DNA from: CAWBOY01 sp963790585
GTDB taxonomy: Bacteria > Planctomycetota > Planctomycetia > Gemmatales > Gemmataceae
Length of the DNA stretch: 64,000 bases
Direction of reading: 5' to 3'
NCBI GenBank assembly: GCA_963790585.1
Contig: CAWBOY010000007.1
Span: forward strand, 1 to 64,000
Shown in pieces: positions 8,535 to 18,477 of the stretch. Each line of letters opens with the position of its first letter. Position 1 is the first letter of the stretch. A program made the position numbers and the translations under genes. The notes under the pieces were generated by a model. The model did no database searches and had not been told where the DNA came from. It was given only the letters and a program-made list of their open reading frames with translations.

Positions 8535-9884
8535 ATGATGACTCTGTGGGGAGGCCGACGACGATTCTGCGATAACGTCCATCGCCGTGACTTTCTGCGT
8601 GTCGGTGCGCTCGGACTCGCCGGATTGTCGCTGCCGAACATTCTGCGATTGCGGGCGGAGTCAGGAGCGGCAAAGTCGCCACGGGCGGTCATCATGGTCT
8701 GTTTGGCCGGTGGACCGTCGCACATGGACATGTACGACTTGAAGCCGAATGCTCCAGCCGATTTCCGTGGCGAGTTCAAGCCGATCAAGACGAACGTCCC
8801 TGGCTTTGATATTTGCGAGCACATGCCTTTGCAGGCCACCATCGCCGACAAACTAGCACTGGTGCGCACCGTGCAATTTGTCGAACCGATGCAACACGAG
8901 CTCGAAGAAGTCTATACCGGCTTCCCCAAAGCGTCCAAGCGGCCATCCTTCGGCGCGGTCGTCAGCAAATTTCGTAGTGCGGAGGCAAAGTTACCCTCCT
9001 ACGTGAGCCTTGATTACAACACGGGAACCGCGAGTTACGAAAACTCTCAGTATTTAGGAGCTTCTCACCGCCCCCTCCAATTGGCCGGGACTGGCGCTGT
9101 CCGCAATCTCGGCCTGACCCGTGAAGTTCCTCGGACGCGTCTGGACGACCGCAAGGCTTTGCTAGAAGGCTTCGACACGCTTCGCCGCGACATCGACGCT
9201 AACCGCGAAATGAGCAACATGGACGCCTACACAGCCAAGGCGCTCGACATAGTGACCGCGCCGAAGGCGCACGACGCGTTCGACCTGAGCCGCGAACCGA
9301 ACAAAGTTCGCGAGCGCTACGGGAGCAAAACCGACAAGTACATTTATGTCGGCACCAAGCCGGACTCGCCCTGGGAAGGGGAGAAGTTTCTATTGGCCCG
9401 CCGGTTGGTCGAAGCTGGCGTGCCGGTCGTAACGTTGCGTATGGGCAGCTGGGACCATCACGGCAACGTCGTCTCGGTACAAGGCGGGACGATCTTCGTC
9501 AGTCTGCGCTCGGCACTACCGCTTCTTGACCGTTCGATTCATGCCCTGGTCACGGATCTGCACGAGCGCGGCCTGGATAAGGAGGTGCTAGTCGTGGTTT
9601 GGGGAGAGTTCGGCCGCACGCCGAAGATCTCGCAAAACGGGCGTGACCATTGGCCCGACGCCAGCTTCGCACTCTTCGCCGGTGCCGTACGCACAGGCCA
9701 GGTTATAGGCGAAACCGACAGCCTCGGCCAACGTCCCAAAAACCGTGGCGTCGGCGCCCAAAACGTGTTGGGCACGATCTACCGCTCTTTAGGGATCGAT
9801 CGAAAGCATCAGCTCCCAGATTTCGGTGGCCGCCCCACCCCCCTGCTCGACGACGGAGAGCCGATCGCTGAACTCATTTCGTGA
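8535..9884 (+). CDS. DUF1501 family protein with Tat-like leader
   Basis: The 449-residue protein carries a twin-arginine-like leader (HRRDFLRVGALGLAGLSLP) and the DUF1501 signatures MVCLAGGPSHMDMYDLKPNA, WGEFGRTPK and RDHWPDA. DUF1501 is related to the alkaline phosphatase/sulfatase fold, and its members in Planctomycetes are exported; their biochemical role is not established. Here it stands alone, without the usual PSCyt/DUF1553 partner beside it. AGGAA lies about nine bases before the ATG. It is about 45 residues shorter than the paralogue that follows on the opposite strand. Confidence 0.9.
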   Translation: MMTLWGGRRRFCDNVHRRDFLRVGALGLAGLSLPNILRLRAESGAAKSPRAVIMVCLAGGPSHMDMYDLKPNAPADFRGEFKPIKTNVPGFDICEHMPLQATIADKLALVRTVQFVEPMQHELEEVYTGFPKASKRPSFGAVVSKFRSAEAKLPSYVSLDYNTGTASYENSQYLGASHRPLQLAGTGAVRNLGLTREVPRTRLDDRKALLEGFDTLRRDIDANREMSNMDAYTAKALDIVTAPKAHDAFDLSREPNKVRERYGSKTDKYIYVGTKPDSPWEGEKFLLARRLVEAGVPVVTLRMGSWDHHGNVVSVQGGTIFVSLRSALPLLDRSIHALVTDLHERGLDKEVLVVVWGEFGRTPKISQNGRDHWPDASFALFAGAVRTGQVIGETDSLGQRPKNRGVGAQNVLGTIYRSLGIDRKHQLPDFGGRPTPLLDDGEPIAELIS

Positions 9885-9939
9885 TGACTTCTCTAAATTC
9901 CTGAATACTAGCGCGGTCTCGTCACAGAGATTATCCGGG

Positions 9940-11376
9940 TCACGCCAATAGATCCTTGACGACTTTACCACTCACGTCTGTTAAGCGGAAGTCGCGACCT
10001 TGGAACCGGAAAGTCAGGCGTTCGTGATCGACTCCGAGCAGATGAAGCATCGTAGCATGCATGTCGTGTACGGTAACGACATCCTTGACGGCGTTGTAGC
10101 CAAACTCATCGGTCTCGCCATAGGTTAAACCTCCCTTGATTCCGCCGCCGGCTAACCACATCGAGAACGCTTTGATGTGATGATCCCGACCATTACCCTG
10201 AGCCATTGGTGTGCGACCAAACTCGCTACCCCAGATCACGAGAGTGTCTTTCCAAAGACCGGTCCGTTTGAGATCCTTAATGAGCGCAGTCATCGGTTGA
10301 TCGACTTCTTTCGCGACGACCGCGATACCGTCTTTTACACCACCGTGGTGGTCCCAATCGCGATGGTAGAGCTGGATGAAACGCACACCGCGCTGAGCCA
10401 TCCGCCTAGCCAGCAAGCAGTTGGCTGCGAAAGAACCATCACCTCCCTTGGTGCCATAGAGGTCGAATGTCTCTTTCGTTTCGTCTCTCAGGTCCATTAG
10501 CCCAGGTACGCTCGTTTGCATACGGAAGGCCATCTCGTATTGGCTGATGCGCGTGGCAATTTCTGGATCGTCAACGGTCTTGTCGAAGATTTTGTTCAGC
10601 TCCTGCGTGGCGTCAATGACGTCGCGTTGCCGATCGGGTGTGATACCGTTTGGATTGCCTACATAGAGGACTGGGTCTCCCTTCGACCGGAAATGCACGC
10701 CTTGAAATTGACTGGGTAGGAAACCGCTATGCCACTGTCGCTGCGCGATTGGCTGTTGTTGTCCTGACGCGCCGGTCGAAGTCAGGACGACAAAACCAGG
10801 AAGATTGTCAGACTCGCTTCCAAGACCATACCAGAGCCAAGAGCCCATGCTCGGCCGGCCTGAAATCAGTGAGCCCGTATTCATGAACGTGTGGGCTGGG
10901 TCATGATTGATCGCTTCTGTTTTCAAGGAGCGTACAATGCACAGATCATCGGCGACCTCTGCCAACTTCGGAAAAATGGACGAGATCTCTTGCCCGGACT
11001 TACCGCATTTCTTGAAAGGGTGTTGCGGGCCAAGGCAATTGAGTTTGGCACCCTGTAGCTGTGCGATCGGCTGCCCCTTGGTGAACGATTCAGGCATCGG
11101 CTTTCCGTTCATCATGGCCAGCTTTGGCTTGTAATCGAACGTCTCCAGGTGCGAGGCGCCGCCAGCCATATAGAGGTAAATAACCCGCTTGACCTTGGCG
11201 GGGTGGTGCAACGGACTAACAACTCCCGACTGTTTCGGGATTTTTTCATCGCCCGACTTGGCAAAGAGTTTCTGGTCAAACAGGGAACTCAATGCCAATG
11301 CACCCAATCCACAGCCCGTCCGGCTAAGGAACGAACGCCGGGAAGCTTGAAGGCTTAGCTGCTCATAGAGATTCAT
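9940..11376 (-). CDS. DUF1501 family protein, last gene of a PPC-PSCyt-DUF1501 module
   Basis: This 478-residue protein has a leader with SRRSFLSRTGCGLGALAL, the YMAGGASHLETFDYKP motif, WGSEFGRTP and RDHHIKAFS, all typical of DUF1501. Start ATG 11376 follows GAGGGAG at a normal distance. A TTG ten codons upstream overlaps the stop of the preceding gene and is less likely. It lies 26 bases after the PSCyt gene on the same strand, so the two are almost certainly one operon. In Planctomycetes this pairing is very common, and the two products are thought to work together at the cell surface or in the periplasm, though the reaction is unknown. Confidence 0.92.
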   Translation of the reverse strand: MNLYEQLSLQASRRSFLSRTGCGLGALALSSLFDQKLFAKSGDEKIPKQSGVVSPLHHPAKVKRVIYLYMAGGASHLETFDYKPKLAMMNGKPMPESFTKGQPIAQLQGAKLNCLGPQHPFKKCGKSGQEISSIFPKLAEVADDLCIVRSLKTEAINHDPAHTFMNTGSLISGRPSMGSWLWYGLGSESDNLPGFVVLTSTGASGQQQPIAQRQWHSGFLPSQFQGVHFRSKGDPVLYVGNPNGITPDRQRDVIDATQELNKIFDKTVDDPEIATRISQYEMAFRMQTSVPGLMDLRDETKETFDLYGTKGGDGSFAANCLLARRMAQRGVRFIQLYHRDWDHHGGVKDGIAVVAKEVDQPMTALIKDLKRTGLWKDTLVIWGSEFGRTPMAQGNGRDHHIKAFSMWLAGGGIKGGLTYGETDEFGYNAVKDVVTVHDMHATMLHLLGVDHERLTFRFQGRDFRLTDVSGKVVKDLLA

Positions 11377-11402
11377 TTGATTTGCTCCCTCGGGCTGTCG
11401 AA

Positions 11403-13907
11403 TCAATTGCGGGTTATGGTCTCATGCAAATTCAAGAGTACACGTGCCACGGACGTCCATGCGGCAAGCTCGATTGGGTCCACCTCTGGTGGTGCAGGCC
11501 GATCGCCAATAGTCAGCAACTTCTTGGCAGATTCCTTGTCCGCACGGTACTCCCTGAGGTGTTTCTCGTAAACCTCGGCAAGCACTTTTGCCTCGGCCTC
11601 TGTTGGTGGGCGTGAGAGGATCTGCCGAAAAACCCACGCGATTCGGTCGTGCTCCTGCGTCGATGCCTCTCGCAACATACGTTGAGCCAGAACCCGGGAT
11701 GCTTCAACATAGGTTGGGTCGTTTAGTAGCACCAGAGCCTGAAGTGGCGTACTCGACCGATTTCGTTCGTTGGTGCATTCCTCGCGCGTGGGTGCGTCAA
11801 ATGCAAACAGGCTTGGGTGCAAGAAACTTCGGCACCAATACGTGTAAAGCCCCCGACGATATTGATTATCCCCCTTATCGCTTTGCCATTCGCGCTGGGG
11901 AAAATTGAGATAAGACCAAAAACCGGCAGGCTGATATGGCTTCGCGCTCGGCCCACCAATTTTTGAAACGAGCAGCCCGCTTGTCGCTAGCGCATTGTCG
12001 CGGACAAATTCAGCATCGAGCCGAAAGCGATTCTGTCGCGCCAGCCAGACATTGCCCGGATCGCGATCACGCATTGCTTTGGAGGTGATTGACGACTGTC
12101 GATACGTATTCGACATCACCATTAACTTGAGCATTGCCTTGGTATTCCAGCCAGTTCTTACGAGTTCTACAGCCAACCAGTCGAGTAGGGCCGGGTGCGA
12201 AGGCAACGTCCCTTGCGTGCCCAAATCGTCCAGGTTCTTGACTAGGCCCTGACCGAATGTGATCTTCCAGAGCCGATTGACGTAAACGCGGGCTGTCAAC
12301 GGATTCTCTGGAGCCACGACCCACTTTGCGAGGTCGAGGCGCGTGGCTCGCGCTTTCGGATCGGTGGAAGCAACCGTACCCAGGAAGGCGGGTATGTCGG
12401 CGGTAACCTGTTCACCCGAATCATCGAGCCAGTTTCCCCTTGGCAGAACACGTACGGTTCGCGGCGCTCCGGACATCGTTACCAATGTGGAGGGCATGAC
12501 CGCTAGGAGCTGATTCTTGTCGGCGTGACTTGCTTTTAGCTGCATGCGCAAGGTTTTCGTGGCTGACGCTACCTCCGATCGAAAATACTTAGAAACCACA
12601 TCCTTCTGGTTCCCTGTTCTCTTGGAAAACTCAATTTTCAAAGCATCGATAACCGGCTTTGGCAATCCCTTGGTGCCGTCCTTCTTCGCCGCTACCTCCT
12701 CTTCCCACTTCGCTTGATCCGCATCAAACTCGGGCCAGGGTTTTTCCAGCTCCGCCTCAAGACGGGTGATCTCCGCATTCAATTTTTTCAGTTTGTCTTC
12801 CTGCTCGGCCGTCATAATGGGTGTTTGATCCTGGCGACCAACGGCCTTTTCTTTCACGTCGGCGAAGAAAGCGGCAAAACGATAGAAATCGCGTGTCGTG
12901 TATGGATCGTACTTGTGATTATGACACTCCGCACACCCAAGCGTAGCGCCCAGCCAGGCATTGGACGTGTTCCGCACTCGGTCGGCCGCATATTTGGCGG
13001 TATACTCTTTCGCTTGGGCCCCTCCTTCCTCCGTTGTCATCAACATACGGTTGTAGCCCGAAGCGATGCGTGTTTCATTCGACGAATTCGGCAATAGATC
13101 GCCGGCGATTTGTTCCGATGTGAATTGATCAAACGGCTTATTCGAATTGAAAGAATTGATCACATAATCGCGAAATAACCAAATATCCCGGTGATTGTCG
13201 CTGTGATAACCGCCGGTGTCAGCGTAGCGGACCACGTCGAGCCACATGACAGCCATGCGCTCTCCGAAGTGCGGCGACGCAAGCAGGCGATCGACGACCC
13301 GTTCATAAGCTTCAGACGTCTTGTCGGAAACAAAATCGTCGACTTCAGCAACAGATGGAGGCAACCCCGTCAAATCAAAGCTTACTCGGCGAAGCAGCGT
13401 GACTCTGTCGGCTTCCGGAGCCGCCTGGATCTTCTGGCGCTCCTGTTCCAAGGCGACAAAGGCGTCAATCGGGTTTCGGACCCACGCTTGATTTCTAACG
13501 CTCGGAACCGCGGACGCGACGGGTTTAACATAGGCCCAGTGCAGGTCAAATTTCGCCCCTTCGTTGATCCACCGTTCGAGTAGTTTCGCTTGATTCGTTG
13601 TGACGGCAGGCTTCTTGGAGTGCAGCGGAGGCATCACCTCCTCTTCGTCCTTCGATACGACACGTTGATACAAGGTACTCTGCGCCGCCTTGCCTGGTAC
13701 GATCACCTTCTTGATGGCGTCCTCACGAAGGTCCAGGCGAAGTTTTCCTTTGCGTTGATTTTCATCGGGACCATGGCAGGCATAGCAGGAGCCAGCCAGG
13801 ATCGGCCGAATATCTCTGCTATAGTCGACCGGCGCTTGGCCTTGCGCGTATTGCGTCGAGAAGGTAAAAAGGATCAGCCACACAAAAGGGCTGGACAATC
13901 GCGTCAT
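11403..13907 (-). CDS. PSCyt1-PSCyt2(DUF1549)-DUF1553 protein
   Basis: The 834-residue protein has a signal peptide ending near YAQGQA. It then has the planctomycete cytochrome c domain 1 with CYACHGPDENQ, DUF1549 (PSCyt2) with LGCAECHNHKYDP, and DUF1553 (PSD1) over the last 270 residues. The two CxxCH motifs suggest covalent haem c. A lysine/glutamate-rich helical segment (about 340-440) joins the two halves. Gene order with the PPC protein upstream and DUF1501 downstream is the usual planctomycete module. The export signal and haem motifs place it outside the cytoplasm; the function is not known. Confidence 0.93.
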   Translation of the reverse strand: MTRLSSPFVWLILFTFSTQYAQGQAPVDYSRDIRPILAGSCYACHGPDENQRKGKLRLDLREDAIKKVIVPGKAAQSTLYQRVVSKDEEEVMPPLHSKKPAVTTNQAKLLERWINEGAKFDLHWAYVKPVASAVPSVRNQAWVRNPIDAFVALEQERQKIQAAPEADRVTLLRRVSFDLTGLPPSVAEVDDFVSDKTSEAYERVVDRLLASPHFGERMAVMWLDVVRYADTGGYHSDNHRDIWLFRDYVINSFNSNKPFDQFTSEQIAGDLLPNSSNETRIASGYNRMLMTTEEGGAQAKEYTAKYAADRVRNTSNAWLGATLGCAECHNHKYDPYTTRDFYRFAAFFADVKEKAVGRQDQTPIMTAEQEDKLKKLNAEITRLEAELEKPWPEFDADQAKWEEEVAAKKDGTKGLPKPVIDALKIEFSKRTGNQKDVVSKYFRSEVASATKTLRMQLKASHADKNQLLAVMPSTLVTMSGAPRTVRVLPRGNWLDDSGEQVTADIPAFLGTVASTDPKARATRLDLAKWVVAPENPLTARVYVNRLWKITFGQGLVKNLDDLGTQGTLPSHPALLDWLAVELVRTGWNTKAMLKLMVMSNTYRQSSITSKAMRDRDPGNVWLARQNRFRLDAEFVRDNALATSGLLVSKIGGPSAKPYQPAGFWSYLNFPQREWQSDKGDNQYRRGLYTYWCRSFLHPSLFAFDAPTREECTNERNRSSTPLQALVLLNDPTYVEASRVLAQRMLREASTQEHDRIAWVFRQILSRPPTEAEAKVLAEVYEKHLREYRADKESAKKLLTIGDRPAPPEVDPIELAAWTSVARVLLNLHETITRN

Positions 13908-13961
13908 ATGTCAAACACCTTCAATAAGAAGCGTTATCAGGCCCAAAAAAGCGTCCGATAA

Positions 13962-16120
13962 TTACTTGGATTTCGTCGCTCCGATAACGGTAATAGTTAT
14001 AGGGTTCGACGGATAGACGACGCGGATGTTATTGCTGCGCGATTTGTTTGCGTCTGGCTTTGCGTAGTCTCGCGGCACTTGGCCTGCTCCATTGATCGTA
14101 AAAGTGTAAAGGCCCGGTCGTAGGTTGGCCGGCAGGGTCACTTCGACGTCTCCTTCAGTGGATCCTTTTGCCACGGTCACGAGCGGTACGACGGCATTGT
14201 TTGGCAGATCAAAACCGGACATCTGGACATTCTCGGTCCAATCCTTGGCTCGTTCGACCTTTACCTTAAATTTGAATTTCTCTCCCGCTGTTACGGTTGC
14301 CTGGTCAGGCGTTGCGGTAACCGAAAAAGGCACAGCCTTGCCCACAGCGATCACCACGCTATCTGCCTGTGCGCGACGCCTGGTGTGTTGACCGTTGGCC
14401 AGGTCAAACCCCCTGCTCGGGCTTGGTGGGTAACATCCTTGTCATCAATCCGCGCCGTGCCGCTGACGTTCACGTTCGCCACTCCTAAAGCCGCGTCGGC
14501 AGCGGCATGAAATACCAATGGGGTCGAGGTTTTGCCTGGCCCGATGACGACGGATGTGCAAGTCACTGCAGCAGGCAATCCAGTGGCTTCGATACGTATG
14601 GGGCCATCAAAACCATCCTTGCGAAAAGCCAAGACGTCCATCTGCTCCCTGCCGCCAAGTCCTACAATTGTCGCATCGGGCTGAACGTCATGTTTCGGGA
14701 CCACGACCAGCCGAAAGTCGGGCTGTGGGCGACGGACACTGAGCCGATATGTGAAATGGGGCTCTCCCCGTTGCTGATGATACAAGTCGCGCACGCACAC
14801 GCTGTATTTGCCGTCGCTCGATGCGGTAAACTCCCAGCGCGGGTCATGGGAATTGGTGGTGAAGCGAATCTGACCGATATTCTGGCCTGAGTCGTCCTGC
14901 GAGAAGATCCGCTTCCCTGCCGCGTCATACCCCGTCAGAAACGGATCGACACTTCCCACACCGGATTGACGCTCGCCATAGACCTCGACGATTAAACGTT
15001 CCCCTTTTTTCGCAGAAAAAGTGTAGTAATCGAGATCCTGGATCTGGGCGAAACTGCCTGTAACCTCGCAGGGGACGGGGATCTCTTGTGCATTTTTCAG
15101 ATCGTTATTCGGCTCTTTTTCAAGAATCAGCGGATCAGAAGTCAAGCCAAGGAAGATGGGATTGGAACTCCCTTCAAGAGTGGTTAGGCGGTAAGCCAAG
15201 CCGTCGAGCGAGAGGCGCGATGGACGTACGGCTTCGCCGTCCCGAAGGCTGGTCGCATTTGACTCGGTCGGCCCTTGTATGTCGCGAGTTATCATTTCAA
15301 GTGGGCGACCTTGAATCTTGGCATCTCCAGGAACTGGTTTTCCACCGGGCAAGTTTCGGCCGTAGATCGTCACGGTCGTTTTTTTGCCAGGCTGAAGAGC
15401 CGCGGGAAAAATGGCGTCGAGATGAGGCAAACTACTGATCTGAAGGCGGTAGAAAAAATCCGCGCCTCCCGCATAGACGAAGTCCCAAATCCTGACGATG
15501 TAATCACCGTCTGCCGGTGCGGTGAAGTCTGCGAATGGATCTTTGCCGTAGTAGTCACCCGAGTAAGCGATCTCCTTGCCGTTCGCGTCAAAGACCATCA
15601 GTGTGCCATCGAGCTGACTATCGATCCGGGAAGCCCAACAGTTGATGAGGATGCGCTGGCCTTTTTTCGCGGCGAATACATAGTGATCGAGATCCGTCGC
15701 CGCGTCGATTCGTCCATTCACGACGACGGGCAAAGTTATGCGCTGTGCCTTGTCGGCTTCGTTATTCGGTTCCTTCTCCTGGACCTCCGGCCAATCGCTG
15801 ACGATGAATGCCCGGAAATTCGAGACTCCCAAAGGCGTGACCACGCGAACGTCGTGGGGGCCCAGCGGCACATCCTTCGCCACGGCAATTTTGAATTTGT
15901 TAGGCCCAGCTGCGAGAGCGGTGATTCCAGCCTGGCTGAAATGCAGGCCCGTTGCCCCGTCCAAATCAGCTCCCGAGATGGTACACTCTACCGTGGTTCC
16001 CTGACTAGCGCCGCAAGGGAAAATGCTATTCAAACGGGGAATAGGAAGCTGCGCTTGGACCGAACAGGCTCCGATGAAGATCCAAACCGTAGCCAAGGCT
16101 CGAATCCGCAAGGTAGTCAT
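13962..16120 (-). CDS. Secreted PPC-domain protein, interrupted by one apparent base loss
   Basis: A signal peptide (MTTLRIRALATVWIF to CSVQA) is followed by an IPT/TIG-like domain and two bacterial pre-peptidase C-terminal (PPC) domains, each opening with EKEPNN. The first frame ends at 14351 just after VNTPGVAHRQ. The expected continuation, ADSVVIAVGKAVPF through a C-terminal beta domain ending at 13962, lies in the next frame. One extra base near 14372 joins them into a 719-residue protein. Read as it stands, the gene would give a 589-residue product and a short second frame starting at GTG 14357. It is the first gene of the module ending at 9940 and probably binds a surface ligand or partner. 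Confidence 0.82.
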
Positions 16121-16214
16121 TAGCGCAATCCTGTCGACAGGTAAGGTAGAAAAGCCCCCTTTTCACGGAGGCTTCGTTGCGGATTTCAAGCGGCAAGTGT
16201 AACAAGGTCGCTTA

Positions 16215-17101
16215 GAGACTGTCCCATAAGCAGCTGTCGATGCGTATAATGAGGTATGAGAACTCAAACATATCCCAGCGACATTACCGACGCGCAGTGG
16301 GCTCTGATCGAACCCCACCTGCCCGTTTATCCCGGCGGACGGCCACGCATTACCAACCTGCGTGATGTCGTCGATGCCATCTTTTACCTGTTACGCACCG
16401 GTTGCCAATGGCGTTACCTGCCCAAGGATTTTCCACCAAAAAGCACAGTCTGGCGTTACTTCGACTCTTGGCGACACAACGGCACTCTCGACAGAATTCA
16501 CGATCTTCTCCGCACCAAGGTACGCACGGCGGAGAAGCCTTACCATCCGCGTACCACAGCCAGCGTCGATAGCCAATCGGTCGACACCCGTTGTGGCGGC
16601 GAACAGCGTGGCCGCGACAATGCTAAAAATGTCAATGGCCGTAAACGCCATATCGTCGTGGATAGCATGGGGTTGCTGCTGGCGGTCTTGGTGACGGCTG
16701 CCGACGTGGACGACGCCAAGGCGGCGACACAGGTCTTTGAACGCTTGGAAAGCCAACCGATGAGTCGGGTGAAACGTATGTTTGCGGACAGCAAATACCA
16801 CAACCACGCCTTGTATCGTTGGGTGGAGGAAAAGGCACAGTGGGAACTGGTCATCGTGCGACGTCCTGAAGGAGCGGAGGGTTGGGTGACATTGCCAATC
16901 CGTTGGACGGTGGAGCGGACGTTTGCCTGGCTGAGTCAATGCCGCCGGTTGAGTAAGGACTATGAGCGTAGCGTGCTGTCGTCGGAGGCGTATCTCAAGT
17001 TGGCTATGATTCACCTTATGCTCAATCGCTTGGATCCAAAAGCAATCGAGGCGGAATTCCATTATCGAATGGCGGCTTAATTGGACTTATGGGACAGTCT
17101 C
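16215..17101 (+). mobile_element. IS5-family insertion sequence, IS1031-like, 887 bp
   Basis: Perfect 16-bp terminal inverted repeats (GAGACTGTCCCATAAG) lie at 16215-16230 and 17086-17101, enclosing one transposase gene. The flanking TTA at 16212-16214 and 17102-17104 is a 3-bp target duplication of the TNA type, which fits the IS1031 group of IS5. The right-hand TTA is also the stop codon of the minus-strand DUF1501 gene, so the element landed on that stop without changing the protein. Both ends and the transposase are intact, suggesting recent insertion. It separates two modules that would otherwise be about 100 bases apart on the same strand. Confidence 0.93.
16256..17080 (+). CDS. IS5-family DDE transposase
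   Basis: The 274-residue protein begins with MRTQTYPSDITDAQWALIEPH, the N-terminal DUF4096 type domain of IS5 transposases. It continues with a DDE catalytic domain: Asp in TASVDSQSVDT, Asp in FADSKYHN and Glu in RWTVERTFAWL. The reading frame is a single one with no shift. The start lies 25 bases inside the left inverted repeat and the stop five bases before the right one. It should cut and move the 16215-17101 element. Confidence 0.96.
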   Translation: MRTQTYPSDITDAQWALIEPHLPVYPGGRPRITNLRDVVDAIFYLLRTGCQWRYLPKDFPPKSTVWRYFDSWRHNGTLDRIHDLLRTKVRTAEKPYHPRTTASVDSQSVDTRCGGEQRGRDNAKNVNGRKRHIVVDSMGLLLAVLVTAADVDDAKAATQVFERLESQPMSRVKRMFADSKYHNHALYRWVEEKAQWELVIVRRPEGAEGWVTLPIRWTVERTFAWLSQCRRLSKDYERSVLSSEAYLKLAMIHLMLNRLDPKAIEAEFHYRMAA

Positions 17102-18421
17102 TTAGCCAACGAGTTCTCTTATCGGTTCTCCGCTGCTGAGAATTTTGACGGGGCGCTGTGCTTCGTTGATGTAGTCAATTTCCCGGTCGATGCCGAGAAC
17201 ACTGTACATGGTGGCAAGGACATCCTCCGGCTTAAGCGGCCGTTCCTTGGGGTACTCTGCCTTGGCGTCGGTTACGCCAATAGCTTGACCAGCCTTGAGT
17301 CCACCGCCAGCGAGAACAACGGATTGGGCGCCTGGCCAGTGATCGCGGCCCGCATCCTTATTGATACGAGGGGTGCGGCCAAACTCGCCCCAGACCAGCA
17401 CAAGAGTGTTTTTCATCATGCCACGCGTGTGCATATCCTCCAGGAGTGCCGACCAAGCAACGTCAAAATTGGGCAATTTGCTCTTCCGCAATTCTTCGAA
17501 GTTATTAGCGTGTGTATCCCAGCCGCCAGCGTTCACGGTGACAAAGGTGACGCCGGCCTCGACCAGACGGCGGGCCAGTAGAAGACTCTGACCCACAGTG
17601 TTGCGTCCGTAACGTTCGCGGATCTTGTCCGATTCCTGGCTGATATTGAACGCCTTTTGAGCGGCGGGACTGACGACCATCTCGAATGCCTTCTTTGTGA
17701 AGGAATCCAAACCGTCCATTAAGCCGCTCCGATCGGTATCACGGCGTAGCGTATCGATCGAATCCAATAGCTTACGCCGGTTCTCCAGTCGACTCATACC
17801 GATGCCATTCGGCAGCGTCAGGTTGCGAACGGAGAAGTTTTTGGCACTTGGATCCGCGCCAACTGAGAATGGATTGTATGCCACACCAAGATAGGCGGCG
17901 GCGCTGCTACGAGGCGCGCTTGGCACAGCAAGATACGCCGGCATGCCTGCTCGACGTGGCCCACGTTCTTTGGCCACAATCGACCCGTAACTAGGAACCT
18001 CGTTGGATGGAATGTCGTTGCTCGGCAGATAGCCCGTCAACAAGTAATGGCTGGCGGATTCGTGACCGGCGTCCGGATGTGTAACCGAACGGAGGATTGA
18101 GAACTTGTCCATTTGCTGGGCGGACAACGGAAGATGTTCACTAATTTGAATACCGGGGACGCAGGTCGAGATCGGCTTGAACTCGCCGCGATATTCCGCG
18201 GGTGCCGAGGGTTTGGGGTCCCAAGTGTCGATGTGGCTGGGGCCGCCGCCCTTCCAGATCAGGATGACGGAGGTGTCCTTCGCGGTGGTGCCTTGGGCGG
18301 CCCGAAGCCTGAGCATGTCGCCGAGCGTGAGCCCTGTCAGACCCAGCACACCCGCTTGGAGAAAACGCCGCCGCGATATGCCGTCACAGCTTCGATACGC
18401 GTTCCCATCGATCGATAACAT
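17102..18421 (-). CDS. DUF1501 family protein with Tat-like leader
   Basis: The 439-residue protein shows SRRRFLQAGVLGLTGLTLG as a twin-arginine-like leader, IWKGGGPSHIDTWDPKP, WGEFGRTPRI and RDHWPGAQSV, the standard DUF1501 signatures. It closely resembles the 8535 gene product. Its TAA stop (17104-17102) is the target duplication of the IS5 element, which now begins directly after the gene and may separate it from downstream genes. The PSCyt gene lies 56 bases upstream on the same strand, so the two form an operon pair. Confidence 0.93.
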   Translation of the reverse strand: MLSIDGNAYRSCDGISRRRFLQAGVLGLTGLTLGDMLRLRAAQGTTAKDTSVILIWKGGGPSHIDTWDPKPSAPAEYRGEFKPISTCVPGIQISEHLPLSAQQMDKFSILRSVTHPDAGHESASHYLLTGYLPSNDIPSNEVPSYGSIVAKERGPRRAGMPAYLAVPSAPRSSAAAYLGVAYNPFSVGADPSAKNFSVRNLTLPNGIGMSRLENRRKLLDSIDTLRRDTDRSGLMDGLDSFTKKAFEMVVSPAAQKAFNISQESDKIRERYGRNTVGQSLLLARRLVEAGVTFVTVNAGGWDTHANNFEELRKSKLPNFDVAWSALLEDMHTRGMMKNTLVLVWGEFGRTPRINKDAGRDHWPGAQSVVLAGGGLKAGQAIGVTDAKAEYPKERPLKPEDVLATMYSVLGIDREIDYINEAQRPVKILSSGEPIRELVG

Positions 18422-18477
18422 GGTCCGGTTTCCTCCGCATTACTCGCGTCTCGTCGAGCAGAGACATGGTGGATATA

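Noticed and set aside
8288..8575. Possible 95-residue gene before the lone DUF1501 gene
   Set aside because: No domain, no ribosome site, and it overlaps the DUF1501 start in another frame.
15275..16123. 282-codon plus-strand frame
   Set aside because: Antisense to the PPC-domain gene, with no domain and no leader.
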